Of a stretch of DNA of 64,000 nucleotides, positions 8,440 through 16,411 are shown piece by piece (within the stretch, counting starts at the first letter, position 1; the number at the start of each line of letters is the position of its first letter). The position numbers and the translations under genes were made by a program. The notes beneath the pieces are model-generated. The model worked only from the letters and a program-made list of their open reading frames with translations. It was not told the DNA's origin and did not search any database. Origin of the DNA: UBA11222 sp049323435 (GTDB lineage Bacteria; Pseudomonadota; Alphaproteobacteria; UBA11222). The stretch is from NCBI GenBank assembly GCA_049323435.1, contig JBMOMX010000037.1, forward strand, positions 13,033 to 77,032. The letters run 5' to 3'.

Positions 8440-9377
8440 TTACTGGCCATTACCGGAATTTCTTTGCCCTGAGGCGGATGCGTATACCGCACGCGCAAGC
8501 GCTTTACCATGCTGGAGCCGGCTTCAAGGATTTCAAATTCCAGGCCGCCGGGATGGCGGATCACTTCGCCATTTTGCGGCACCCGCCCGGCCAGCAATGT
8601 CACCAGGCCGCCCAGCGTATCTGAGCAATATTCCGTATCTTCCGGGGCCAGCTCCATCCCGGTAGCCTGTTCCAGAACACTTACTTCGACCCGCCCATCC
8701 GCATCAAAGCCCCCATCTGCGCGCGGCGTCAGCGCGGGCCCGTCCACATCATGCTCGTCACGGATTTCGCCGACTATTTCCTCGATCAGATCTTCGATCG
8801 TGATCAGGCCGTCCGTGCCGCCATATTCATCTATAACCAGCGCCATATGGATCCGCGTCTCGCGCATTTTCAGCAGCAGATCGACAACCCGCATCGAAAG
8901 CGGCACGAACATCAGCGCGCGCTTGATTTCAGAAAGCGCAAAGCTGGGCCGCTTGTCCATGCCATCCGCAGACCAGCGCCGCAGCAGATCCCTGATATGC
9001 ACCATGCCCACCGGATCATCCAGCGTGCCGCGATACAGCGGTAACCGGGAATGGCCGGAATTGCTGAAGCATCTGATCAATTCATCCGTGCTGGCGCTGA
9101 TATCAATGGCGACAATATCGGCGCGCGGCACCATTACATCCTCTAGCCGCAACTGGCCAACCCGCATGAGATTATCCAGCATCATGCGTTCTACCGGCGT
9201 GAAATCGGCGCTTTCATCGCGGTGCTCGTCAATGACCTCTTCAAGGCTTTCGCGCAGGCTGTCGCTGCGCGCGCGGAATCTGCCGCGCAAATGCTGCAAC
9301 AGCCGTGCGGGCAGCGAGGCTTCGCCCGCGTCTGAATTATCCGCGCTGGCCGCGGGAGCCGGGTCTGGATCAGTCAC
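8436..9377 (-). CDS. CBS-domain protein of the hemolysin/CorC (TlyC) family
   Basis: A cytosolic protein of 313 residues with paired CBS domains (VMVPRADIVAIDI and MALVIDEYGGTDGLITIEDLIEEIVGEI) and a C-terminal CorC_HlyC domain (GMELAPEDTEYCSDTLGGLV). There is no membrane DUF21 domain, so it is the short CorC-type form. CorC proteins are linked to Mg/Co efflux and the family name hemolysin is historical. It overlaps ybeY by 8 bases upstream and lnt by 4 bases downstream. Confidence 0.88.
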   Translation of the reverse strand: MTDPDPAPAASADNSDAGEASLPARLLQHLRGRFRARSDSLRESLEEVIDEHRDESADFTPVERMMLDNLMRVGQLRLEDVMVPRADIVAIDISASTDELIRCFSNSGHSRLPLYRGTLDDPVGMVHIRDLLRRWSADGMDKRPSFALSEIKRALMFVPLSMRVVDLLLKMRETRIHMALVIDEYGGTDGLITIEDLIEEIVGEIRDEHDVDGPALTPRADGGFDADGRVEVSVLEQATGMELAPEDTEYCSDTLGGLVTLLAGRVPQNGEVIRHPGGLEFEILEAGSSMVKRLRVRYTHPPQGKEIPVMASK

Positions 9378-9879
9378 CGGGTTTTACCTCCCGGTGATAG
9401 GGATCCTTGACTCCCAGCCGCGCCAGGATTGCGGTCTCACGCGCCTCCATTACTTCTGCTGCTTCCTCTTCTTCATGATCAAAGCCCAGCAGATGCAGGG
9501 CGCCATGCACAATCAGATGCGATACATGATCCAGCATCGGCGTGCCGTTGGCAAGCGCCTCGCGCGCGATGGTTTCATAGGCCAGCACCACATCGCCCAG
9601 CAGGCAGGGCCCCTGCGCATCTTCATCTTCCGCCGGAAAGGACAGCACATTGGTGGGTTTGTCAATATTGCGGTATTGCCGGTTCAGATCGCGCACAAAC
9701 GCATCATCGGCCAGGACAATGCTGATCTCATAGGCATTGTCGGCCCCGTTATCTTTATCTTCGCCTTCCAGCCCCTGATTGGCCAGCGCCGCACGCACAG
9801 CCATGGCCACCGTCTCTTCTATCATGGGATGGCGTTCCTGCCAGTGCGGGCAGGGGGTGCTGATGTCAATTGCGCTCAT
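9370..9879 (-). CDS. ybeY: endoribonuclease YbeY (rRNA maturation)
   Basis: A 169-residue single-strand endoribonuclease for 16S rRNA 3'-end maturation and ribosome quality control. The zinc site HGALHLLGFDH gives H125, H129 and H135, and NVLSFPAE (78-84) is the conserved strand. In most alphaproteobacteria ybeY directly follows phoH. Here 1.9 kb of foreign-looking DNA separates them. The 170 bases upstream (9880-10049) must therefore supply a new promoter or an internal ribosome site, but I see no strong -35/-10 pair there. Confidence 0.93.
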   Translation of the reverse strand: MSAIDISTPCPHWQERHPMIEETVAMAVRAALANQGLEGEDKDNGADNAYEISIVLADDAFVRDLNRQYRNIDKPTNVLSFPAEDEDAQGPCLLGDVVLAYETIAREALANGTPMLDHVSHLIVHGALHLLGFDHEEEEAAEVMEARETAILARLGVKDPYHREVKPGD

Positions 9880-9940
9880 CGGGTGGTTTTAGAGCAATAG
9901 GCGCGAAAGGGGCAATTTATTTGCCGATATATATGCAATA

Positions 9941-10328
9941 TCATTTATTATGCACAATGTGCACTAAAAATACATGGATGGTGGATAGCCATGGCCAAGC
10001 CGGAGACACAGGCGATTCCATCCCAGCGCCGTCACTGAAAAAATCACTTTCATAAGCCCTCTCTCTGTAAATAGTGGCAGGTTTCCAGATATGCCTTTGA
10101 TGCGGGACCGATTGCCGCAGCGCCGAATCCTTCATGTGACAGAAAGGATGACAGGGCTTCTCTAGAGGGTGGTGGCCCTGGGTAACGTTGGCGCAATTCC
10201 TTGAAAAGATCAGGAACAAAGCCTGAGGTGTGCAAGGCTTCTCTTTGCTCTTCAGGAAAATGGGGATGAATGATGGCTAGCGCCAAATCAGAGACACATA
10301 TTTCTCCTTTTGGGTGTCCGTGAAGCCG
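9941..10328 (-). pseudogene. remnant of a small helical protein of unknown family
   Basis: The minus strand reads KGEICVSDLALAIIHPHF, then PEEQREAL, GFVPDLFKEL and FGAAAIGPASKAYLE. This looks like real protein, but no ATG begins the frame. It is open back to a TAG at about 10326, and only a TTG (10284-10286) could start it. At the 3' end the frame stops at YLQREGL (10050), while the neighbouring frame continues plausibly as AYESDFFSDGAGMES, suggesting a frameshift. I recall similar uncharacterised proteins in alphaproteobacterial genomes but cannot name the family. It is probably a broken gene in the phoH-ybeY insertion. Confidence 0.5.
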
Positions 10329-10391
10329 GGGCTAGCTCAATTTGCCCTCTTGACGGGAAACATGCGCTATTGGCAAACTATTGTTATACGA

Positions 10392-10420
10392 TTGACATGT
10401 TACGTTTGACGTATTATCTT
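10392..10420 (+). promoter_or_regulatory. predicted promoter of the higBA module
   Basis: TTGACA (10392-10397) and TATCTT (10415-10420) are spaced by 17 bases and end 24 bases before the higB ATG. This is a strong sigma70 match. The surrounding AT-rich sequence, with repeated TTGAC and TTAC words, is a plausible site for HigA autorepression. Confidence 0.6.
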
Positions 10421-10443
10421 TAGCGATACATGATGTCATTGCA

Positions 10444-10722
10444 ATGATCAGATCGTTTCGGGACCGCGCCACCGGGCAGGTGTGGATGGGTGCTTTCGTC
10501 AAACGCTTCAGCGGTATCGAAAAGCAGGCGCTGCGCAAGCTTGATATGCTGCACCATGCCCGCGCGCTTGGCGATCTGCGGGCGCCGCCAGCCAACCGGC
10601 TCGAGGCGCTCTCGGGTGACAGGCGCGGCCAACATTCGATCCGGATCAATGATCAATGGCGTATCTGCTTTATTTGGACCAGGGAGGGGGCCGAAAATGT
10701 CGAAATCGTTGATTACCATTAA
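10444..10722 (+). CDS. higB: HigB-type toxin (RelE superfamily mRNA interferase)
   Basis: A basic 92-residue protein with the RelE/HigB fold pattern: FVKRFSGIEKQALRKLDMLHHA, then DLRAPPANRLEALSGDRRGQHSIRINDQWRICFIW. The RxxRIND and WRICF region is typical of HigB. Toxin precedes antitoxin and overlaps it by 26 bases, the normal order for higBA. HigB cleaves ribosome-bound mRNA until neutralised by HigA. The pair lies in the insertion that splits phoH from ybeY. Confidence 0.9.
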   Translation: MIRSFRDRATGQVWMGAFVKRFSGIEKQALRKLDMLHHARALGDLRAPPANRLEALSGDRRGQHSIRINDQWRICFIWTREGAENVEIVDYH

Positions 10723-11026
10723 GGGCGCCGCCACCCCCAATCGCGTAACCACGCATCCCGGAGAAGTGCTAACCGAGGAATTTCTAAAGCCGCTGGGCAT
10801 GTCTGTGAACGCGCTTGCCTTGGCGTTGCGCGTGCCCGCGACGCGCATCGGCGCGATTGTCAAATGCGAACGGTCGGTGACAGCGGACACAGCGTTACGG
10901 CTGGCGCGTTTCTTTGGGACAAGCCCGGAATTCTGGGTAAACCTCCAGGCGATGCACGATCTGACCAAGGCAAGGCAGGAAAGCGGCGTGACGATAGAGC
11001 GCGACATCCACCCGCGCGCGGCGTGA
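10697..11026 (+). CDS. higA: HigA-type antitoxin (XRE helix-turn-helix)
   Basis: A 109-residue antitoxin and autorepressor. It opens with THPGEVLTEEFLKPLGMSVNALA, the canonical HigA start, followed by the helix-turn-helix RVPATRIGAIVKCERSVTADTALRLARFFGTSPEFWVNLQ. ATG 10697 lies inside the end of higB and is preceded by GGGAGGGGG, so translation is probably coupled. A strong terminator-like hairpin lies 47 bases downstream. Confidence 0.92.
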   Translation: MSKSLITIKGAATPNRVTTHPGEVLTEEFLKPLGMSVNALALALRVPATRIGAIVKCERSVTADTALRLARFFGTSPEFWVNLQAMHDLTKARQESGVTIERDIHPRAA

Positions 11027-11072
11027 ACCTGTGCATCATGATTGAGGGAAAATGTTACGCGTCCTGTTGGAC

Positions 11073-11103
11073 AAAGGGGACGCTACTGAGGCATCCCCTT
11101 TTC
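11073..11103 (+). terminator. intrinsic terminator after higA
   Basis: AAAGGGGA (11073-11080) pairs perfectly with TCCCCTTT (11094-11101), with a 13-base loop and a short T-run. It lies directly downstream of higA on the same strand. Confidence 0.65.
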
Positions 11104-11123
11104 CCCAGACGGTTAAAATGGCT

Positions 11124-11231
11124 CTATAGTATCTCTGCCCCAGGATTTTCCCGGCCCTCGCGCGCTTCATAAGCGGTCGTGAGATGGCGCACTACATCGG
11201 CGCCGGTGAAGCGCTGCTCCGAGATGCCCCC
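11124..11231 (-). pseudogene. orphan copy of the phoH 3' end
   Basis: The minus strand encodes GISEQRFTGADVVRH, then LTTAYEAREGRE, ending at TAG 11124-11126. The intact PhoH ends GISMLRFTDSDVVRH, PLVGRIVRAYEARAKEKG. The two tails match at GIS, RFT, DVVRH and AYEAR, with a five-residue deletion in the orphan. The fragment has no start and begins just after the glcG-like stop. It is thus a diverged second phoH tail on the far side of the glcG-like gene, left by insertion or recombination at the 3' end of phoH. Confidence 0.7.
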
Positions 11232-11242
11232 GGATACCGCCG

Positions 11243-11755
11243 CTATTTAACCGCGGCGGCGCCCGCCAGGGCAATCTCGGCGTCCTGGTTCGACATTACG
11301 CCCGACACGCCGATGGCGCCGATGATTTTACCATCGGCGATGATCGGCACGCCGCCCTCAAGCGGCGCGATGCCGGGCTGGCCAAGCAGGCGCAGATTGA
11401 CGCCGCCCTCGGCAATACGGTCCTGCAGGGCCTTGGTCGGCCGCTTGAAATTGTTGGCCGTGACCGCCTTGGCTATGGCAAAGTCGACACTGGCGTGCTG
11501 GACATTATCCATCTTGGAAAACGCCGCCAGCTTGCCGGAGCTGTCGACAATGGCGATGGCGACCGTCCAGCCATTCTTTCTGGCCTCCGCCTCGGCCGCC
11601 GCCAGCGCCTGCTTTGCGGTTTCCATCGAAATGCCCGGGCCATAGGGAAGCGGCAGCGCAGCAGCAGGCGGAGAAGGCGCAGGCGCCTGCGCCACGGCGC
11701 CCAAAGGTACCGCCAGCATGAGCGTGGCAATTGCAGCAGCGATGAATTTGCGCAT
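11243..11755 (-). CDS. secreted GlcG/HbpS family heme-binding-type protein
   Basis: A 170-residue protein with a Sec signal peptide (MRKFIAAAIATLMLAVPLG, cleavage likely after AVAQA), a short Ala/Pro-rich linker and a GlcG/HbpS domain (ISMETAKQALAAAEAEARKNG, AIVDSSGKLAAFSKMD, GGVPIIADGKIIGAIGVSG). Periplasmic members bind heme or act as accessory sensors. The function here is not known. ATG 11755 has GGAGG upstream. It lies 50 bases after the phoH stop and appears to be part of the insertion at the end of phoH, flanked downstream by the orphan phoH tail. Confidence 0.85.
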   Translation of the reverse strand: MRKFIAAAIATLMLAVPLGAVAQAPAPSPPAAALPLPYGPGISMETAKQALAAAEAEARKNGWTVAIAIVDSSGKLAAFSKMDNVQHASVDFAIAKAVTANNFKRPTKALQDRIAEGGVNLRLLGQPGIAPLEGGVPIIADGKIIGAIGVSGVMSNQDAEIALAGAAAVK

Positions 11756-11805
11756 GATACCGGCCTCCGGGTTGAACCGCTTCACCAGGAAGCGCAGACA
11801 GAAAA

Positions 11806-12828
11806 TTATCCTTTTTCCTTCGCCCGCGCTTCGTACGCGCGCACGATGCGCCCGACAAGAGGATGGCGCACCACATCTGAGTCGGTAAAGCGCAGCATCG
11901 AAATACCCTCGACGCCATGCAGAATATCAATGGCCTCGTTCAGGCCGGATTTCATGCCTGGCGGCAGGTCGATCTGGGTGGGATCGCCGGTGATCGCCAT
12001 GCGGGAATTTTCGCCCAGCCGCGTGAGGAACATTTTCATCTGCATGGGCGTGCAATTCTGCGCCTCGTCCAGAATGACATAGGCATCGCGCAGCGTGCGC
12101 CCGCGCATGAAGGCGAGCGGGGCCACCTCGATTTCGCCGCTTTCCAGCTTGCGCGCGATCTGATCGCCGGTAAACATGTCATGCAGCGCATCATAGAGCG
12201 GACGTAAGTAAGGATCGACTTTTTCGCGCATGTCACCAGGCAGAAAGCCCAGCCGTTCGCCCGCTTCCACGGCGGGGCGCGACAGGATCAACCGGTCAAC
12301 CCGGCCCTCGGCCAGCATGGATGCAGCGACGGCGACAGCCAGATAGGTTTTGCCGGTGCCCGCGGGGCCAAGGCCGAATACCAGATCATCACGCTTCAGC
12401 GCCTCGATATAATGGGATTGCACCGGGGATCGCGGCGCAATGCGGCGCCGGCTCATCTGTATCGTCACGCCCTCGTCGGCCATGGAATAGACACGCTCCC
12501 CCGCAATGGTTCCCAGCGCCATCCGGATGGCGGCCTCAACCTCGGCCTTGCCCAGCTGACGTTTGGCCTGCGCCTGTTTGTACAGATCACGCATGACGAT
12601 GGCGGCAATCTGACGTTCGGCGGGCTGTCCGGTGATGACGACCTTGTTGCCGCGCGCCACACAGGCCACGCCGATCCTGTCTTCAATCAGCGCCAGATGA
12701 CGGTCATGCTCGCCAAGCATTTGCAGCAATAACCGGTTATTATCAAATTCCAGCATCAGGGGCGTTTGTGCATCCCCGCGGGGTTCACGCTCCCCCAGAA
12801 CCGGGCTCGCGCCCGTATCCGCGCTCAA
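11806..12828 (-). CDS. phoH: PhoH-like ATPase
   Basis: A 340-residue cytoplasmic P-loop ATPase. It has an N-terminal KH-like region (RIGVACVARGNKVVITG), Walker A GPAGTGKT (154-161), Walker B ILDEAQN (252-258) and the conserved GDPTQIDLP sensor. It is usually encoded between miaB and ybeY and linked to RNA metabolism. The start is uncertain: TTG 12828 gives the longest frame, and an ATG 24 codons in (MLEFDNNRL) is an alternative. It follows miaB by 25 bases on the same strand. Confidence 0.93.
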   Translation of the reverse strand: MSADTGASPVLGEREPRGDAQTPLMLEFDNNRLLLQMLGEHDRHLALIEDRIGVACVARGNKVVITGQPAERQIAAIVMRDLYKQAQAKRQLGKAEVEAAIRMALGTIAGERVYSMADEGVTIQMSRRRIAPRSPVQSHYIEALKRDDLVFGLGPAGTGKTYLAVAVAASMLAEGRVDRLILSRPAVEAGERLGFLPGDMREKVDPYLRPLYDALHDMFTGDQIARKLESGEIEVAPLAFMRGRTLRDAYVILDEAQNCTPMQMKMFLTRLGENSRMAITGDPTQIDLPPGMKSGLNEAIDILHGVEGISMLRFTDSDVVRHPLVGRIVRAYEARAKEKG

Positions 12829-12853
12829 AATTTACTGCCTGTTGCTAATGGGT

Positions 12854-14224
12854 TCATTCTGCCGCCGCCTTTGTGTGAGAGTGCACATTTCCTTGCAGGC
12901 TGTTCGATCCGGTTGAAATAATCTGTGTGCTGATAATTTTGCCAATCATGTCCGCGCCGCCTTCGGCGAATACCGGCTGCAAATACGGGCTGCGGCCGAT
13001 GATCTGCCCGGCGTGGCGGCCGGGCTTTTCGAATAGCACCGGCAAACTGCGGCCAACGCAGCTTTCATTGAACCCAAGGCGCTGTTCGTCCAGCAGCGCC
13101 TGAAGCGCCGCCAGCCGTCCGGATTTGATATGTTCCGGTATCTGATTTTGCATCGCCGCGGCAGGCGTGCCGGGGCGCGCGCTGAATTTGAACGAAAATG
13201 AACTGGCAAAACCCACCTCGCGCACAAGGCGCAGTGTCGCTTCAAACTCGGCGTCTGTCTCGCCGGGAAATCCAACGATAAAATCAGACGACAGGGCAAT
13301 GCCGGGCTGCGCCGCGCGGATGCGTTCCACCAGCCGCAGATAAAATTCCGCAGTATGGCGGCGGTTCATCACATCCAGTATGCGGTCGGAACCCGACTGC
13401 ACCGGCAGATGCAGATAGGGCATCAATTGCGGCACCTCCGCATGGGCGCTGATCAAATCTTCGTCTACTTCGCCGGGATAGCTGGTGGTGTAGCGGATGC
13501 GCGCCAGCCCGTCTATTTCCGCCAGACGGCGGATCAGCTGCCCCAGCGAACAGGTGACGCCCTTGCCCGCATTGCCATGATAGGCGTTGACATTCTGCCC
13601 CAGCAGGGTGATTTCGCGCACGCCCTGCGCGGCCAGCCGCCTGGCCTCTGTCAGCACGGCAGGCAAGGGCCGCGAATATTCCGCGCCCCTGGTATAAGGC
13701 ACCACACAATAAGTGCAGAATTTGTCACAGCCCTCCTGAATGCTCAAAAAGGCGGTGACGCCCGGCGCCTGATGGCTTTGCGGCAGGGTGTCGAATTTCT
13801 CGGCCGCGGAAAAATCCGTTGCAACGGGTCTTTCGCGTCCGCCCCGCGCGGTAAAGGCGCGCGCGCGATCAATCATTTCCGGCAAACGGTGATAGGATTG
13901 CGGTCCGATGACCATATTGACAACAGGCGCGCGTCGCAGAATTTCATCGCCTTCCGCCTGCGCCACACAGCCCGCCACGGCCACCAGCATATTCGCGCCC
14001 GCAGGACCGCGATCCCGTTTCAAATCGCGCAGCCGCCCCAGATCGGAATAAACTTTTTCCGCTGCTTTTTCCCGGATGTGACAGGTGTTGAGAATGACCA
14101 TATCGGCCTGGTCGGGCGCGCTGGCAAGTTCGTAACCCTGCTGCGCCAGCACATCGGCCATGCGCTCTGAATCATAGGCATTCATCTGACAGCCATAGGT
14201 CTTGATGAACAGCTTTTTCGGCAA
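12854..14224 (-). CDS. miaB: tRNA-2-methylthio-N6-dimethylallyladenosine synthase
   Basis: A radical SAM methylthiotransferase acting on i6A37 of tRNAs. Its 456 residues include the N-terminal UPF0004 domain with cluster cysteines C12, C48 and C86 (YGCQMN, NTCHI, GCVAQ), the radical SAM motif GCDKFCTYC (C166, C170, C173) and a C-terminal TRAM domain (PVLFEKPGRHAGQIIGRSPYLQPVF). It starts with ATG 14224 and is the first gene of a miaB-phoH unit on the minus strand. Confidence 0.96.
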   Translation of the reverse strand: MPKKLFIKTYGCQMNAYDSERMADVLAQQGYELASAPDQADMVILNTCHIREKAAEKVYSDLGRLRDLKRDRGPAGANMLVAVAGCVAQAEGDEILRRAPVVNMVIGPQSYHRLPEMIDRARAFTARGGRERPVATDFSAAEKFDTLPQSHQAPGVTAFLSIQEGCDKFCTYCVVPYTRGAEYSRPLPAVLTEARRLAAQGVREITLLGQNVNAYHGNAGKGVTCSLGQLIRRLAEIDGLARIRYTTSYPGEVDEDLISAHAEVPQLMPYLHLPVQSGSDRILDVMNRRHTAEFYLRLVERIRAAQPGIALSSDFIVGFPGETDAEFEATLRLVREVGFASSFSFKFSARPGTPAAAMQNQIPEHIKSGRLAALQALLDEQRLGFNESCVGRSLPVLFEKPGRHAGQIIGRSPYLQPVFAEGGADMIGKIISTQIISTGSNSLQGNVHSHTKAAAE

Positions 14225-14325
14225 GTCAGCCTTGCTCCGGGTTCAGGCGCATATAGGTAAAAATTCCTCCGGTGAATGTAAAATCCAACGGCTGAATGTT
14301 AGCATATGCAGCAAAAAAACACAAG

Positions 14326-15138
14326 CTAACCGGCCATTGGACCTGGGCTCAGGAACAATACGGCTTCGAGGGAATCACCCTGTTGTAGAATCTGGAAGGC
14401 AGGGTGGCCGGTTTCGCCTGCCGGCGCATGGCTGAGCGGGGTGAGCCAGACTTCCTTCTGTGCTGCGCGATAGTCCACAGCGATATAATTCAGCCCGTGG
14501 TCCAGGGTGAATTTCAGCATCAATCTGTCTTCGGGCCATGTGCAGAAGAAATCATTTTTCAGATGGCGCAGCGTGATCTGCACATCCTGGTCCAGAAACT
14601 GAAACCCGGTTTTGAAACTGCCGGGCGGCGGGGATGGGCTTCCGTCTGCGGCAGCCATCACCGGTTCCAGATCGCCGCGAAGCTGGAAATTCGCGCGTCT
14701 GTTCAACCGCAGACGCAGGCCGGTGCGGGCAGGGACCGGTGCAACGCCAATATTGGTGATGGTAAACCGCACATGCAGCCCGCCGGGTGTAAGTTCAAAA
14801 CGCTGCAAGGCCTGGCAGCTCCAATGCGGTGCGTGGGACGGATGCTGCGGATTCACACCTTCCTGATGCTGTGTCAGGGTGGCGCGAATATTTGATGCGT
14901 CCTGAACCGTCCATTCGCCCAGCGTGCCGCAACCGGTCATCGCCCCGGCATAGACGGCAGCGGGCAGGCAGGCCATGCTGGCGGCGACTTTGCCCGCTAT
15001 GTCGCCGGCGCTGGCCGGCGCCAGCATTTCATGCGTCAGACCATCAGGCGTATGCCAGCGCAGCGCTGCCAGCGCCCCTCCGCAATCCGGCAGAATACTC
15101 ACCGATAATCTGCCATCGGTAAGCCAGATTTTTCGCAT
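14326..15138 (-). CDS. aldose 1-epimerase (galactose mutarotase-like) family protein
   Basis: A 270-residue beta-sandwich protein. The N-terminus IWLTDGRLSVSILPDCGGALAAL and later FTITNIGVAPVPARTGLRLRL and TGFQFLDQDVQITL follow the mutarotase-like fold. I could not place both catalytic residues (His, Glu), so activity is uncertain. The start MRKIWLTDG at 15138 is preferred. An upstream in-frame extension (MMRPRGTPRSKPRGTE) comes from a GC-rich direct repeat (CGCGAGGCA units near 15145-15180) and looks non-coding. It stands alone between miaB and the nuclease gene. Confidence 0.7.
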   Translation of the reverse strand: MRKIWLTDGRLSVSILPDCGGALAALRWHTPDGLTHEMLAPASAGDIAGKVAASMACLPAAVYAGAMTGCGTLGEWTVQDASNIRATLTQHQEGVNPQHPSHAPHWSCQALQRFELTPGGLHVRFTITNIGVAPVPARTGLRLRLNRRANFQLRGDLEPVMAAADGSPSPPPGSFKTGFQFLDQDVQITLRHLKNDFFCTWPEDRLMLKFTLDHGLNYIAVDYRAAQKEVWLTPLSHAPAGETGHPAFQILQQGDSLEAVLFLSPGPMAG

Positions 15139-15236
15139 TGCCTCTGTGCCTCGCGGCTTGCTTCGCGGCGTGCCTCGCGGCCGCATCATGCATTGCCGCT
15201 GCCGCTATTATACGGCCGCCTGCTGCAACCTGCTAT

Positions 15237-15749
15237 TTAAATACGGCACCAATCGGTGCGTTTTCCGCCATTATAGGATTGGGCAAGCCCCGCCGCGACC
15301 AGCGTCTCAGCGATATCGCTGCCGTTACCCGATGTAACGCGCGCCAATACGCGCCCGCCATATTTATCCTGATCAATATCGCGCAGCCATATAATGGGTT
15401 CGGTCTGTGCGCCGGCATATAAAATGGTGTGCAGTAATTCCCGCGCCTGGCCGGCCAATGCCCGTTCACGCGGACAGCGCGAAGAAAGTTCCGGCGTGTC
15501 GATACGGGCTATGCGCACATTCACCCGAATCTCCTGTCCAAGCCAGATGCGGGCGCGCACCGTCAGCGTATCACCATCAACGACCCGTTCCACCACTGCC
15601 TGCACCGGACCTTGCAGCCGCTTATCCATGCGCGCGCCCAAAGCGCCGGGCGCGAAAACAATGCTCAGCAGGACAGCCGCCGCCAGCGGGGCATATCGGC
15701 CCCTCCCGCCTCGATGCAGATGTTTGCAAAGCAGCAGCCACATGGTCAA
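15237..15749 (-). CDS. secreted thermonuclease-family (SNase-like) nuclease
   Basis: A 170-residue protein with an N-terminal hydrophobic export signal (YAPLAAAVLLSIVFAPGALG) and an SNase OB-fold: VERVVDGDTLTVRAR, RIARIDTPELSSR and DKYGGRVLARV. These contain the calcium-binding aspartates and the arginine and glutamate region used by staphylococcal nuclease. It probably cleaves nucleic acid in the periplasm or outside. It begins 280 bases from the MITE-like repeat and has no obvious operon partner. Confidence 0.85.
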   Translation of the reverse strand: MTMWLLLCKHLHRGGRGRYAPLAAAVLLSIVFAPGALGARMDKRLQGPVQAVVERVVDGDTLTVRARIWLGQEIRVNVRIARIDTPELSSRCPRERALAGQARELLHTILYAGAQTEPIIWLRDIDQDKYGGRVLARVTSGNGSDIAETLVAAGLAQSYNGGKRTDWCRI

Positions 15750-16029
15750 ATCACCTCTTTAAGTGTAGGTAACCAAAATATACACGTAAAAGTTATAAAG
15801 GACACTTTCCCTCCGAATCAACGGAGCATTCCAGGCACCGATCATTATCAAAAAATAGGTAAATAGTCAATTAAAAAGGATAAATATCCTAAAATATATT
15901 GGAGCAGTGCATAAAAGCATTTTGTGATCAGGTTCGATCATGCCTGACTGCCTCAGTGTCATTGCCGGGAATGTCTTGCGCTGCCGCCTGACCCGATCCA
16001 GCCTGCGCTCCGCGCGCTTCGGCTGTCTC

Positions 16030-16201
16030 TAGATCGGTATGATTTTAAGTTAGACCATGCCATACACTCTAACCTGTCACCCCGGATTTATTCCGGGGTC
16101 CAGGGCCACATAGAAAGGCCAGAGTTTGGTATCTGGACCCCGCAACAAGTGCGGGGTGACAAGGTGGATGGGCTGAATCAATCCAAAATCATACCGATCT
16201 A
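16030..16201. mobile_element. MITE-like element, 17-bp perfect terminal inverted repeats
   Basis: TAGATCGGTATGATTTT (16030-16046) is repeated exactly in inverse orientation at 16185-16201, enclosing 172 bp with no coding frame. Both ends carry TA, consistent with TA target duplication as made by IS630/Tc1-mariner transposases. Inside lies a pair of inverted REP hairpins that also occurs, without these termini, at 50.7 kb. Non-autonomous mobility is inferred from structure only, since a second full copy is not in this window. Confidence 0.65.
16075..16161. repeat. REP pair, copy A (two inverted hairpin units)
   Basis: Unit 1 is TGTCACCCCGGATTTATTCC + GGGGTCCAG, with stem CCCCGGA/TCCGGGG. Unit 2, inverted, is CTGGACCCCGCAACAAGTGC + GGGGTGACA, with stem CCCCGCA/TGCGGGG. 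The same pair, with the same unit order and nearly identical stems but a different spacer, is at 50719-50807. Confidence 0.85.
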
Positions 16202-16411
16202 ATCCTGAAAAAAAGAGGGCCGGGGAGGGGGGTCAGTAAGAGGACAAAAGGAATAGTTCAGTCAGATCAAAAATTGATCTGGCTTCTTATTGGCGCTATT
16301 TCCGGGGCGCGGCATAGCGCGCCGGAAGGGCGGTGCCGCATGCCAATCTGATATTCATCGTTATGCTGGCCGGGCAATTAACTGGCTTACCCGGCCTGAA
16401 TACCGCCTGCC

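Larger units (their letters stand above)
15750..16411. other. 660-bp intergenic region with a mobile-type repeat
   Basis: There is no gene here. From 15770 to 15930 the sequence is AT-rich. A 172-bp terminal inverted-repeat element occupies 16030-16201 (separate entries). Beyond it are CAGATCaaaaattGATCTG near 16264 and GGCCGGG/CCCGGCC around 16370-16400, small dyads without T-runs that may help end gcrA transcription. Confidence 0.6.

Noticed and set aside
15900..16029. Possible tRNA because of GGTTCGATC near 15932
   Set aside because: No acceptor, D or anticodon stem can be drawn around it.
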